A stretch of 64,000 bases of DNA from Dehalococcoidia bacterium (lineage in GTDB: Bacteria; Chloroflexota; Dehalococcoidia; Lucifugimonadales; Lucifugimonadaceae), in assembly GCA_014239735.1 (NCBI GenBank), contig JAAZYI010000014.1, forward strand, positions 62,001 to 126,000. Reading direction: 5' to 3'. Below the pieces are notes generated by a model, which saw only the letters and a program-made list of their open reading frames with translations, was not told where the DNA came from and made no database searches. The translations under genes were made by a program, and so were the position numbers. Positions 34,553 to 43,688 of the stretch are shown piece by piece. The number at the start of each line of letters is the position of its first letter. Positions within the stretch are counted from its first letter, which is position 1.

Positions 34553-35468
34553 TTTTTAGATGACTAATTGTCTTATTAAGTCCTTCTAGCAATTTAGTTT
34601 TAGGTTTCCAATTAGATATTTTGGATGCTTTGGAATTATCTAATTCAATTCCAAATATATCTCCTTCCCTTGAATTACTCATAATTGGTTCATGTTGGTA
34701 GTCAATAATTTTCTTAAGGAGTCCAAATATTTCTATAGTTTTTGTTTTTTGCCCAGAACATAAATTATAAGTACCAGTTATATTATTTCCTATAATTTTT
34801 TCAATAAAATCTACCACATCATCTATGAAAATATAGTCTCTATATTCATCTCCAGTACCAAAAATAGTGACAGGCTCATTGTCTAGCATCTTTTTTCCAA
34901 ATATTGATACTACTCCTGCTTCTCCGAAAGGATTTTGCCCAGGACCAAAAACATTACTAGGCCTGATGATTACAGAAGGGAGATTAAATTTACTTGAATA
35001 ATAATTTAAATAATTTTCAAAGCTAGATTTTGAAATCCCATAAGGGCTTTGAGGATTTACAATATTATCTTCGTTAAATTTTTTCCCAACCTCTTCTCCG
35101 TATATGGCACCTCCAGTTGAAAAAAACACAAATTGACTTAAGTTTAATTCAGTTGCAGATTTTAATATGTTTAAGGATCCTCCAACATTTACGTCATTAT
35201 CTAAAATAGGATCTTTTGAAGATATTGCTACGCTCGCTTGAGCAGCAAGATGTATAATTTTATTAGGATTAACTTTCTGTAAATATTTTTGGATTTTATG
35301 TGACCTAATGTCCATTTTTTCATATTTAGCATCTAAGTTTATTTTCGGTTCTTCAATATCTAATACGTGTATTTCATTATTTTTATTTCTAGATAGCTTT
35401 GACACCAAAGCAGACCCAATGAAGCCTGATCCACCTGTAATTAGTATTTTATTTGCTGTATTTGTCAC
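34533..35468 (-). CDS. NAD-dependent sugar epimerase/dehydratase (extended SDR)
   Basis: A 311-residue extended SDR. NAD motif 'LITGGSGFIGSALVSKLSRN', 'IIHLAAQASVAISSKDP', catalytic Ser/Thr region 'FVFFSTGGAIYGEE', YxxxK as 'SPYGISKSSFE', and 'IIRPSNVFGPGQNP' with 'TIFGTGDEYRDYIFIDDVVDFI' typical of GalE-like UDP-glucose/GlcNAc 4-epimerases. Substrate not certain. It is first in a two-gene minus-strand operon with the ligase-FKBP gene, overlapping it by 20 bases, and belongs to the glycan island. Its start is 94 bases from divergent argJ. Confidence 0.85.
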   Translation of the reverse strand: MTNTANKILITGGSGFIGSALVSKLSRNKNNEIHVLDIEEPKINLDAKYEKMDIRSHKIQKYLQKVNPNKIIHLAAQASVAISSKDPILDNDVNVGGSLNILKSATELNLSQFVFFSTGGAIYGEEVGKKFNEDNIVNPQSPYGISKSSFENYLNYYSSKFNLPSVIIRPSNVFGPGQNPFGEAGVVSIFGKKMLDNEPVTIFGTGDEYRDYIFIDDVVDFIEKIIGNNITGTYNLCSGQKTKTIEIFGLLKKIIDYQHEPIMSNSREGDIFGIELDNSKASKISNWKPKTKLLEGLNKTISHLKNENIYK

Positions 35469-35562
35469 TTTTTTGATTTTGTTGTCTATTGAAGCATATT
35501 GAAGGTTAATATAGAAATGATTTAAAGTATCAATAAATTAAAGAATAAACTAACTATACTAA

Positions 35563-36762
35563 ATGACAAATTTCAAGCAAATTAAAGATGGGACTATATC
35601 AACTCCAGAAGGCTTTAATGCCGATGGAATTTTCTGTGGTCTTAAATCAGCTGGAGAAGGAAAGTTAGATTTGGGCATAATATTATCTGATAGTGATTGT
35701 AATTGGGCTGCTACTTATACGAAAAATAACATAAAAAGCGCATCAATTGATTATTGCAAAGAAATTAAAGGAAAAATTAGAGGCATTATTGTAAACAGTG
35801 GCTCAGCAAATTGTTGTGTTGGTGCTCAGGGATTAACTGATGCAAGAAAGATAGCTGCTTTAGCTAAAGAAAAATATGAATCAAAAGCACCTTTTCTAGT
35901 TTCTAGCACTGGAGTGATAGGCGTTGAGATACCAGTTGGTCTAATTAAGAAAGAGATTAATAATTTTAATCCTTCTAAAGTTGGGGGTGAAAAGTTTTCT
36001 AGGGCGATTATAACAACTGATTCAAAAACAAAAAATATTTGCATTGAAGTAGAAACCTCTAAAGGTAAATTTAAAGTTGGAGGAGTAGCAAAAGGAAGCG
36101 GAATGGTTCATCCAAAAATGGGAACTATGCTAGGTTATATTACTACTGATGCATCTGTTGATTCAAAGATATTGACAGATGCCTTAAGAAAATCAATAGA
36201 TGTTTCTTTTAACCAAATAGATATTGATGGAGATACCAGTACTAATGACACTGTTGTTATTATGGCCAATGGTATATCAGGCCAAGAAATTGTGAATGAA
36301 TCTGACAAGAAGATATTTTTTGAGGCAATAGAGTATGTAGCTAAGTTTTTAGCAAGATTAATTGCTGAGGATGGAGAAGGTATATCACATTTAATTACAT
36401 CAGAGGTTGTCGGGGCGATAAATAATGAGGATGCCCTGAAAGTATCTAATGCTGTGGTTTCTTCTTCATTAGTGAAAACTGCTGTATTCGGAAAAGATCC
36501 TAATTGGGGGAGGATAATGATGGCAATTGGTAATGCAGATGCAGAAATGAATAGAGATAAAATAAAGATTTATATTAACGGGATACAAATTTCTGAAGAG
36601 GGAAAATCAATTTCATTTCATTACCAATCCGTTTTATCTGCACTGAATAATTTTAATGTTGATATAAAAATCGATTTAGGATTAGGAAAAGGAAGAGGAA
36701 TTGCATGGGGCTCTGATTTAACAGAAGAATATGTCATATTTAATTCTGCTTACACTACATAA
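35563..36762 (+). CDS. argJ: Bifunctional ornithine acetyltransferase/N-acetylglutamate synthase
   Basis: Recycles acetyl from N-acetylornithine to glutamate in arginine synthesis. The 399 residues include 'GFNADGIFCGLK', 'IVNSGSANCCVGAQG', 'LVSSTGVIGVEIP' and the autocleavage site 'GMVHPKMGTMLGYITTDA', where the Thr of GTML becomes the nucleophile of the beta chain. 'QIDIDGDTSTNDTV' and 'VFGKDPNWGRIMMAIGNA' follow. It opens the argJBDGH operon. Presence of ArgJ implies the cyclic acetyl pathway. A TATACT sits just before the ATG (35553-35558 region), but no convincing promoter spacing was found. argF and argA are not in the window. Confidence 0.96.
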   Translation: MTNFKQIKDGTISTPEGFNADGIFCGLKSAGEGKLDLGIILSDSDCNWAATYTKNNIKSASIDYCKEIKGKIRGIIVNSGSANCCVGAQGLTDARKIAALAKEKYESKAPFLVSSTGVIGVEIPVGLIKKEINNFNPSKVGGEKFSRAIITTDSKTKNICIEVETSKGKFKVGGVAKGSGMVHPKMGTMLGYITTDASVDSKILTDALRKSIDVSFNQIDIDGDTSTNDTVVIMANGISGQEIVNESDKKIFFEAIEYVAKFLARLIAEDGEGISHLITSEVVGAINNEDALKVSNAVVSSSLVKTAVFGKDPNWGRIMMAIGNADAEMNRDKIKIYINGIQISEEGKSISFHYQSVLSALNNFNVDIKIDLGLGKGRGIAWGSDLTEEYVIFNSAYTT

Positions 36763-36783
36763 TATACTTAAAACTAGGCACTT

Positions 36784-37572
36784 ATGAAAAAAATTAATGT
36801 TATAAAAATAGGCGGAAGTACTATAGAAGAGTGGGGGAAATCTTTAAATCAGATAAAAAAGATTGTAGATTTAGGTGAATCTATATTATTAGTGCATGGT
36901 GGAGGTAAAACTGTAAGTGAGTGGAGCTCTAAACTAGGAATAAGGCCAGAATTCGTAAAAGGGTTGAGGAAAACAGACCCTCAAACATTAGAAGTTGCCT
37001 GTGCAATATTATCAGGCTTAGTAAATTCAAAATTAGTAGTTAAACTTGAAAGCATTGGAGTCAGCTCTATTGGAATATCTGGAGTTTCAGGCAAGTTGTT
37101 GCTTTCTAAACCAAAAAGCAAAGATTTGGGGCTTGTTGGAGATGTAGAGAAGGTAAACCATGACATTTTATATAATCTAGTGAAAAGTAATTTTGTTCCT
37201 GTTATTTCACCACTCGGATATAACGACAAGAGTAGGGATATTGATTCTGAGGGTATATTAAATATAAATGCTGACTCAGTTGCTTCCAAAATCGCCATTG
37301 AAACTAAGGCGAAAAAAGTAATATATCAGACTGATGTTGATGGAGTAATTGACCAAAATGGAAGAGTGATACCAAAGATGACTCTCAGTCAATCTAAAGA
37401 ATTGCTAAATTCAGGTATAATAACTGGTGGGATGATACCTAAACTGCAGTCGTGTATAGATGCCCTTGATAGTGGTGTTGACCATGGTCATATAATAAAT
37501 GCAAATGATGATTCGCTTATTAATTTGTTTAAGGGTAATAAAATAGGCACTCATATAATTAGAGAAAGTTAA
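36784..37572 (+). CDS. argB: Acetylglutamate kinase
   Basis: Phosphorylates N-acetylglutamate. The 262-residue amino-acid kinase has 'INVIKIGGSTIEEWG', 'ILLVHGGGKTVSEWSSKLG', 'FVKGLRKTDPQTLEVA', 'LNINADSVASKIA' and 'LNSGIITGGMIPKLQS'. These are the substrate, ATP and lid motifs of ArgB. It lacks an obvious extended N-terminal helix that marks the arginine-inhibited hexameric form, so feedback control is uncertain. 21 bases after argJ. Confidence 0.95.
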   Translation: MKKINVIKIGGSTIEEWGKSLNQIKKIVDLGESILLVHGGGKTVSEWSSKLGIRPEFVKGLRKTDPQTLEVACAILSGLVNSKLVVKLESIGVSSIGISGVSGKLLLSKPKSKDLGLVGDVEKVNHDILYNLVKSNFVPVISPLGYNDKSRDIDSEGILNINADSVASKIAIETKAKKVIYQTDVDGVIDQNGRVIPKMTLSQSKELLNSGIITGGMIPKLQSCIDALDSGVDHGHIINANDDSLINLFKGNKIGTHIIRES

Positions 37573-37580
37573 GGAAAATA

Positions 37581-38774
37581 ATGACAACAACTGATTGGAA
37601 AAAACTAGAATCAACTTATTACATGCAAGTTGTTAATAGATTGCCGCTTGTGCTTGTTAAAGGAAAAGGTACTATTGTTTGGGATGAAGAAGGAAAAAAA
37701 TATTTGGATTTCACATCTGGTTGGGCTGTAGTAAATTTAGGTCACTCTCATCCAGCTGTTTCTAATGCTATTAAATACCAAGTTGATAATATTATGCAAA
37801 TGACCAATCTTTATTACACAATTCCTCAACTTAAGTTAGCAAAATTACTAATTGATAACTCTTGTTTTGATAGAGTTTTCTTCTCTAATAGTGGAGCCGA
37901 AGCAAATGAAGGAGCATCCAAATTAGCAAGAAAATGGGGCAAGGAAAAACTTGACGGAGCATATGAGATAATTACTATGGATAATTCATTTCATGGCAGG
38001 ACATTGGCTATGATGGCTGCAACTGGCCAAAAAGAATATCAAGAAAAATGGCAACCACTACCAGATGGTTTTGTAAATGTTGAGTATAACAATTTTGAAG
38101 CTTTAAAAAAGGCAACTAAGAAGAATACTTGTGCTGTTTTATTAGAAGTTGTTCAAGGAGAAGGTGGAGTAAATGTGCCTGATCATAGTTATTTAATAGA
38201 TGTTCAAGAATGGTGTCATCAAAATAATATTTTATTCATGGTTGATGAAGTTCAAACAGGAATGGGGAGACTTGGTACTTTATTCGGATATCAAAAATTT
38301 GGATTAGATCCTGATGTAATGGTCTTAGGTAAGGCGCTTGGGGCTGGAACTCCTTTGGGTGCATTTTTATGTAAAGAAAGGTTTTCTGTATTAGAACCTG
38401 GTGATCATGGAAGCACATTTGGAGGAAATGCATTAACTACTGCTGCAGGATGGGCTGGACTTAAATATATAATTGATACAGATATTCCATCAGAATGTTC
38501 CGATGCCGGAAAATATCTTAAATCAATGCTGGATGGATTAGCATCTAGACATAGTAATGTAGTAGAAATAAGAGGTTACGGGCTATTAATTGGTCTCGAA
38601 ATATCAAAAAATAAAGCTCCTGAAGTGATGAAACTGTGCTTAGAAAAAGGACTCTTAATTAATGCTGTGAGGCCTAATACATTAAGACTATTTCCTCCTT
38701 TGAATGTAACAGAGGGAGATATAAACAAGGCTGTAGCAATACTTGAAGAAGCTTTTGTTGAATTGAAAATATAA
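37581..38774 (+). CDS. argD: Acetylornithine aminotransferase
   Basis: PLP class III aminotransferase, 397 residues. 'YLDFTSGWAVVNLGHSHP' near the start, 'FFSNSGAEANEGASKLARKWG' (PLP phosphate loop), 'SFHGRTLAMMAATGQ', 'LFMVDEVQTGMGRLG' with the PLP-binding Asp, and 'VMVLGKALGAGTPLGAFL' with the Schiff-base Lys (VLGKALG). 'HGSTFGGNALTTAAG' contacts the phosphate of the partner subunit. It lies eight bases after argB. May also serve as succinyl-DAP aminotransferase, as in other bacteria, for the lysA pathway; this is inference. Confidence 0.94.
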   Translation: MTTTDWKKLESTYYMQVVNRLPLVLVKGKGTIVWDEEGKKYLDFTSGWAVVNLGHSHPAVSNAIKYQVDNIMQMTNLYYTIPQLKLAKLLIDNSCFDRVFFSNSGAEANEGASKLARKWGKEKLDGAYEIITMDNSFHGRTLAMMAATGQKEYQEKWQPLPDGFVNVEYNNFEALKKATKKNTCAVLLEVVQGEGGVNVPDHSYLIDVQEWCHQNNILFMVDEVQTGMGRLGTLFGYQKFGLDPDVMVLGKALGAGTPLGAFLCKERFSVLEPGDHGSTFGGNALTTAAGWAGLKYIIDTDIPSECSDAGKYLKSMLDGLASRHSNVVEIRGYGLLIGLEISKNKAPEVMKLCLEKGLLINAVRPNTLRLFPPLNVTEGDINKAVAILEEAFVELKI

Positions 38775-38780
38775 GGGGTT

Positions 38781-40001
38781 ATGGGAATGAAAAAAGATAT
38801 AGCTATTCTTGCATTCAGCGGAGGCCTTGACTCTACAATATCTGTAGATTGGATAAAAAAAAATTATGGTTATGATGTTATAACTTTAACTGTTGATCTT
38901 GGAGGTGGGCAATTTTCTCCAGATTTAGAAAAAAGAGCAAAGAAGGCAGGGGCATCTGATTGCCTTATTTGGGATGTAAAAGAAGAATTTGCAAAAGATT
39001 TTATTCTTCCAAGTTTGATGGCAGGAGCAATCTATGAAAATGAATACCTATTAGCCACTTCGATTGGCAGACCACTCATGGCAAAGAAGTTGGTAGAGGC
39101 CGCAATAGAATATGGAGCTAAAGCAGTAGCTCATGGTTGCACGGGAAAAGGGAATGATCAGGTTAGATTTGATACAGCCATCAAAACTCTTTCTTCCGAT
39201 TCTCCATTAGAGATAATAGCTCCAGCAAGAGAAGCCTCTCTAACAAGAGACCAAGAGAAAGAATATGCTAAAAAACTTGGTATTAAATTACCTGGAGTAG
39301 ACGAAAGAGTGTATTCAATTGATAGGAATTTATGGGGACTTGCAATAGAAGGTGAAGATTTAGAAGATCCATGGATAGAGCCACCTGAAGATGCATATTT
39401 GATAACCTCTTCCTTAGAAGATTCGCCCCAAGAACCAAAATATATAGAAATATCATTTAACAAAGGTGCTCCTGTTAAGTTAAATGGCAAGGAATTAGGT
39501 TTGGTAAATTTGATTGAAGATCTTAATGATATAGCTGGATTGTGTGGAGTAGGCAGGACAGTCCATGTGGAGAATAGATTAGTAGGCATTAAATCTAGAG
39601 AAACATATGAAGCACCCGCAGCAACCGTGCTATATAAATCTTTGCAATCTTTAGAAAAATTAAATTTGAGTAGAGATCAGCAGAGAATGAAAAGCATGAT
39701 TTCTACTACATATTCAGATTTAGTTTATGATGGGAGGTGGTATTCAGGTTTAAGAGAAAATCTAGATGCTTATTGTAAAAGCTCTTCTAGATATTTGACA
39801 GGCGATGTGCGCATAAAACTTTTCAAATCAAATTGTGAAGTGGTGGGCGCGAGATCTCCTTATTCCCTTTACTCTTTTGATCTTGCTACTTATTCTTCAG
39901 AAGATAAATTTGACCATAATTCAGCAGTTGGTTTTATAGATATTTATAGTTTGCCATCTAGAATACAGAGAAAACAACAGATTCATGATGAGATGGGATA
40001 A
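38781..40001 (+). CDS. argG: Argininosuccinate synthase
   Basis: Joins citrulline and aspartate with ATP. The 406 residues begin 'KDIAILAFSGGLDSTISVDWI', the PP-loop (SGGLDS), followed by 'YLLATSIGRPLMAKKLVEAA', 'AHGCTGKGNDQVRFD' (citrulline/aspartate contact) and 'GVDERVYSIDRNLWG'. Length and order match type 1 ArgG. It is coupled to argH two bases downstream. A 143-residue reading frame on the opposite strand is only a shadow of this gene. Confidence 0.96.
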   Translation: MGMKKDIAILAFSGGLDSTISVDWIKKNYGYDVITLTVDLGGGQFSPDLEKRAKKAGASDCLIWDVKEEFAKDFILPSLMAGAIYENEYLLATSIGRPLMAKKLVEAAIEYGAKAVAHGCTGKGNDQVRFDTAIKTLSSDSPLEIIAPAREASLTRDQEKEYAKKLGIKLPGVDERVYSIDRNLWGLAIEGEDLEDPWIEPPEDAYLITSSLEDSPQEPKYIEISFNKGAPVKLNGKELGLVNLIEDLNDIAGLCGVGRTVHVENRLVGIKSRETYEAPAATVLYKSLQSLEKLNLSRDQQRMKSMISTTYSDLVYDGRWYSGLRENLDAYCKSSSRYLTGDVRIKLFKSNCEVVGARSPYSLYSFDLATYSSEDKFDHNSAVGFIDIYSLPSRIQRKQQIHDEMG

Positions 40002-40003
40002 AT

Positions 40004-41353
40004 ATGGATAATAATACAGATAAAGTATTCTCGAAGGATCTTTTTTCAAATTTTTCATCATCAATTTCATTCGATAAAAGAATCTATAAAGAAGACATAG
40101 AATTATCTATTGCCTATAGCAAGGCATTAAATAAAATAAATATCCTTTCATCTGAAGAACAGAAGAAAATTCAAGAAGGTTTAATTTCAATTAACAAAGA
40201 AATCGAATCAGGCAAGTTTGAGTGGAGGGATGATTTAGAAGATATTCATATGAATATTGAAAGTAGATTGCATGACTTAGTAGGTCTTATTGCTGGAAAA
40301 ATTCATACTGGCAAATCAAGGAATGATCAGGTTGCTACCTCATTAAGAATGTATCTAAAATCAAGAGTAGATTACATTCAAAGCTTAATCAGAAACTTAG
40401 AAATAGAGATTGTGAGAAAAGCTGACCTAAATTTTGGCACTATCATGCCTTCTTATACTCATTTACAAAGAGCTCAGCCAGTATTACTTTCTCATCATTT
40501 AATGGCTTATTTTGAGATGTTAGAGAGAGATGTCTCTAGATTTTCAGAATGCAAAACTAGAATGGATGAGCTTATATTAGGAAGTGGAGCCGTTGCTGGA
40601 TCATTTTATAATATAGATAGGGATTTTCTAGCTAAAGAATTGTGTTTTTCTAGGATAAATAAAAATAGTATAGATGGAGTTAGTGATAGAGATTTTATTC
40701 TAGATTTAGCTAATTGTATTACTACATCTATGATGCATCTGACTAGACTTTCTGAAGAGTTGATTTTGTGGTCATCAGAAGAATTTAATTTTATTAATTT
40801 GCCTGATAATGTTGTTACTACATCTAGTATGATGCCTCAAAAAAGGAACCCAGATTATCCAGAGTTAATAAGAGGTAAATTTGGAAGAACAGTAGGAAAT
40901 TTAGTCTCAATACTTACAATGTTAAAGGCTTTGCCATTATCTTATAATAGAGACATGCAGGAAGATAAAGAGCCTATATTTGATTCCTTAGATACATATA
41001 CTTCTTCAATAGAAGTTATGATTGAAATAATTAAAGGCGCTGATTTTAATGATAAAGCCATGCTAGATTCTACATCAGGAAATATATTGGCTACTGACTT
41101 GGCAGATATTTTAGTAATGAAAGGTATTCCTTTTAGGGAGTCTCATATAACAATAAGTAAATTAACAAAGAAGCTCCAAAAAGATGGAAAATCAATATCT
41201 GATTTATCGGAATCTGAGTTGAGTAAAATATTAGGTGAAGAAATAGAAATAGATAATAATAAAAGTATAAATTCTAGAAATATTGTTGCAGGTACTTCTG
41301 AAGATAGAGTTAAAGAAGAAATTAAAGTCGCTAAAAGAATCTTAAATATTTAA
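40004..41353 (+). CDS. argH: Argininosuccinate lyase
   Basis: Final step to arginine plus fumarate. The 449-residue protein contains 'EDIHMNIESRLHDLVGLIAGKIHTG' (only partly quoted), 'KSRNDQVATSLRMYL', 'MPSYTHLQRAQPVLLSHHL' and the superfamily signature 'SSMMPQKRNPD' with the catalytic serine loop. C-terminal 'GTSEDRVKEEI' is the usual last helix. Its stop overlaps the rpe start as TAATG, so the arginine operon runs on into rpe, fakA and likely further. Confidence 0.96.
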   Translation: MDNNTDKVFSKDLFSNFSSSISFDKRIYKEDIELSIAYSKALNKINILSSEEQKKIQEGLISINKEIESGKFEWRDDLEDIHMNIESRLHDLVGLIAGKIHTGKSRNDQVATSLRMYLKSRVDYIQSLIRNLEIEIVRKADLNFGTIMPSYTHLQRAQPVLLSHHLMAYFEMLERDVSRFSECKTRMDELILGSGAVAGSFYNIDRDFLAKELCFSRINKNSIDGVSDRDFILDLANCITTSMMHLTRLSEELILWSSEEFNFINLPDNVVTTSSMMPQKRNPDYPELIRGKFGRTVGNLVSILTMLKALPLSYNRDMQEDKEPIFDSLDTYTSSIEVMIEIIKGADFNDKAMLDSTSGNILATDLADILVMKGIPFRESHITISKLTKKLQKDGKSISDLSESELSKILGEEIEIDNNKSINSRNIVAGTSEDRVKEEIKVAKRILNI

Positions 41354-42039
41354 TGAGTAATATCTCTTCTGATTTAAAAATTTCTGCTTCTATTTTGGCT
41401 GCAGATTTCAAAAATCTTAAAAATCATATACATGAAGCAGAAATTTTTGGGTGTGATGAATTCCATTTTGATGTTATGGATGGAAAATTTGTACCAGAGA
41501 TTTCAATGGGCCCAATAATATTAAAGTCTTTGAAGAATTTGATTAATTTGCCTTTAGAGATACATCTCATGGTTGATGACCCTCTTGATCAAGTAGATAG
41601 TTTTATAGATATAGGAGTAGATATAATCACTTTTCATATTGAAGCATGCAATAATCCATCTGAGTTAATTGAAAAAATAAAATCTAAAGATATAAAAGTA
41701 GGAATTGCAAAGAACCCCAATACTTCCATGGATAAAATTGAAGAATTTATTGAAGAAGTTGATAGAGTATTAATAATGTGCGTGGAGCCCGGATTTTCGG
41801 GACAAAAATTTAATGAAAAAGTTGTAGATTCTATATCAGAATTAGATAATTTATTATTAAGAAAAGGTATGAGGAGGTCGGTTGATATTTCTGTAGACGG
41901 AGGGATAAATTCTTCTACTATAAAAATATGCAAAGAGGCAGGAGCTCAGATTTTTGTATCAGGATCATCAATTTTTTGGGAAGGTGAGGTTAGATCTAAT
42001 ATAATGTTATTGAAGAATTCATTGAGGGATAAATCATGA
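41353..42039 (+). CDS. rpe: Ribulose-phosphate 3-epimerase
   Basis: Interconverts ribulose-5-P and xylulose-5-P. The 228-residue TIM barrel has 'KISASILAADFKNLKNHI' (family ISPSILSADF), 'FHFDVMDGKFVPEISMGP' with the metal His/Asp, 'LPLEIHLMVDDP', 'ITFHIEA', 'MCVEPGFSGQKFNEKVV' and 'ISVDGGINSSTI'. It is joined to argH by TAATG and to fakA by ATGA. It supplies xylulose-5-P, the donor of transketolases such as the one in the glycan island. Confidence 0.94.
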   Translation: MSNISSDLKISASILAADFKNLKNHIHEAEIFGCDEFHFDVMDGKFVPEISMGPIILKSLKNLINLPLEIHLMVDDPLDQVDSFIDIGVDIITFHIEACNNPSELIEKIKSKDIKVGIAKNPNTSMDKIEEFIEEVDRVLIMCVEPGFSGQKFNEKVVDSISELDNLLLRKGMRRSVDISVDGGINSSTIKICKEAGAQIFVSGSSIFWEGEVRSNIMLLKNSLRDKS

Positions 42040-43619
42040 CAGAAAATGATGTTATTAAAAGAGGACTAGATACTGAAGATTACATTCAGTTAATCAAGGT
42101 TTTTGCTTTATCGTTAGAAGAGCATAGAGAAATTATGAATTCTTTAAATGTTTTTCCAGTTCCAGATGCAGATACTGGAACAAATATGTATATTTCTGTA
42201 AAGGGAATTATAGATAGTCTTGATAATAGAGATTCTTATAGTGATTTGAACTTGCTTTCCAAAGATGTAGCTGATTTCGCATTACTTTCTGCCCAAGGAA
42301 ATAGCGGTTTATTAATTGCTCAATTATTCAGAGGAATTCATAAGGGTATTTCTAGTTCTGATATCTTGGGTTTATCTGAATTAGCAGGATCATTGCAACA
42401 AAGTTATGAGTACGCTTTTAGCTCTATGCATGAACCTCAAGAAGGAACAATGATAACTGTGATGAGAGAATGCGCAAAGATAGCAAAGAAATATTTAGAA
42501 ACCAAAAATCCTAATTTTAAAGAAGCTTTAGAAACAATTAGTAAAGGAGCAAAGTCTGCCGTTGAAGAAACAAAGGGTCAGATGGAGCTTCTTACGCAGG
42601 CTGACGTTATTGATTCTGGTGCTTATGGATTTTCAGTAATGCTAGAAGCTGCATACAACTGTATTGAATCTGATGAAATAGGTAATGTTAATTTAAGAGT
42701 AGATGGTACTAATTCATTCATTCCTGAAATTCCAAATTACTATTCTCCTAAGGAGGAATTTTTTCAATCATCATCCCATGATGAAGATTGGGGTTATTGT
42801 GTAGTCTTTGCTATTACTGGCGAAAACTTAGATGTCGAAAAAATAAAAGACAATCTATCTGATAAAGGGAGGTCTTTAGTGGTAACTGGTAGTGAAAAAG
42901 TATGCAAGATTCATATCCACTCTGAAAATCCTGATAAGATAATTGATTTTTCAAAGAATTTTGGAAATATTTCTAACGAAAATATTACTAATATGGATGA
43001 GCAATACAAAGAGATGAAAGAAAAGATTTCAAGTCAGGTTTCATCTGAGATTTCTTTGCTAGTTTCTTCTGAAGGAGAGGGGATAGTAAGTTTTTTACAG
43101 GATAATACCTTTGGGTCCATAAAAATATTGTCAAACTCTGATTTAGATGAAATGAAAAATGAAGATTTTAATTCGATTATTGATGATTTATCTTCTCAGC
43201 AAATAATATGTATACCAAATTCAGAAGATAGTTTTGAAAAATTTAAAGATTTTTCAAAATCTTTTAAAAATATAAACCTAATAGATAGCTTCAATGATGC
43301 TCAATTAATTTCTGCTATATTTTCATTTAGCCCTGAGCAAAATTTAGGTAATAATTTAAGCATTATTAAGTCATCTGTTGATGATTGCAGTAGCTTTGAA
43401 ATTACAAGAGATGAATTTGATAATAGAGAATCTTTGATAAAGAGTCTTAAGGAAGATAATTTTAATGGAGACTTCGTTTCTATTGTTTATCATGAATCCA
43501 GTCCCCAAAATCATATAGATTTTTTAAAAGAAATACTTGCAGAGGAATTTGAAATTAATGATACAGAATTAATAAGCCATTCGTCTCAGTTATACTATTT
43601 TATGTTACTAGTAGAGTAG
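42036..43619 (+). CDS. fakA: Fatty acid kinase subunit FakA-like (DhaL domain protein, YloV family)
   Basis: A 527-residue YloV/FakA-type protein. The N-terminal DhaL kinase domain has 'LNVFPVPDADTGTNMYISVKG' (Asp cluster for Mg-ATP), 'SAQGNSGLLIAQLFRG', 'GTMITVMRECA' and 'TQADVIDSGAYGFSVMLEA'. A middle domain follows, then a divergent C-terminal DegV-like half. In Gram-positives FakA phosphorylates fatty acid carried by a DegV/FakB protein, feeding phospholipid synthesis. Here a DegV gene follows 70 bases later, fitting FakAB. Function assignment is by family and neighbourhood. Confidence 0.82.
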   Translation: MTENDVIKRGLDTEDYIQLIKVFALSLEEHREIMNSLNVFPVPDADTGTNMYISVKGIIDSLDNRDSYSDLNLLSKDVADFALLSAQGNSGLLIAQLFRGIHKGISSSDILGLSELAGSLQQSYEYAFSSMHEPQEGTMITVMRECAKIAKKYLETKNPNFKEALETISKGAKSAVEETKGQMELLTQADVIDSGAYGFSVMLEAAYNCIESDEIGNVNLRVDGTNSFIPEIPNYYSPKEEFFQSSSHDEDWGYCVVFAITGENLDVEKIKDNLSDKGRSLVVTGSEKVCKIHIHSENPDKIIDFSKNFGNISNENITNMDEQYKEMKEKISSQVSSEISLLVSSEGEGIVSFLQDNTFGSIKILSNSDLDEMKNEDFNSIIDDLSSQQIICIPNSEDSFEKFKDFSKSFKNINLIDSFNDAQLISAIFSFSPEQNLGNNLSIIKSSVDDCSSFEITRDEFDNRESLIKSLKEDNFNGDFVSIVYHESSPQNHIDFLKEILAEEFEINDTELISHSSQLYYFMLLVE

Positions 43620-43688
43620 TGTCTCCTATTTACAGTTAGGTTTGTATCTTGTAAATTATATTTATACCTAATATGCTGAGGAGAGAAT

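Noticed and set aside
39158-39589. 143-residue open frame antisense to argG
   Set aside because: Shadow of argG; no start signals or recognisable domains.
43232-43259. 11-bp inverted repeat in fakA (TTTTGAAAAAT and its complement, 6-base loop)
   Set aside because: Made only of A/T-rich codons for Phe, Lys and Asp in a very AT-rich gene; plausible by chance.
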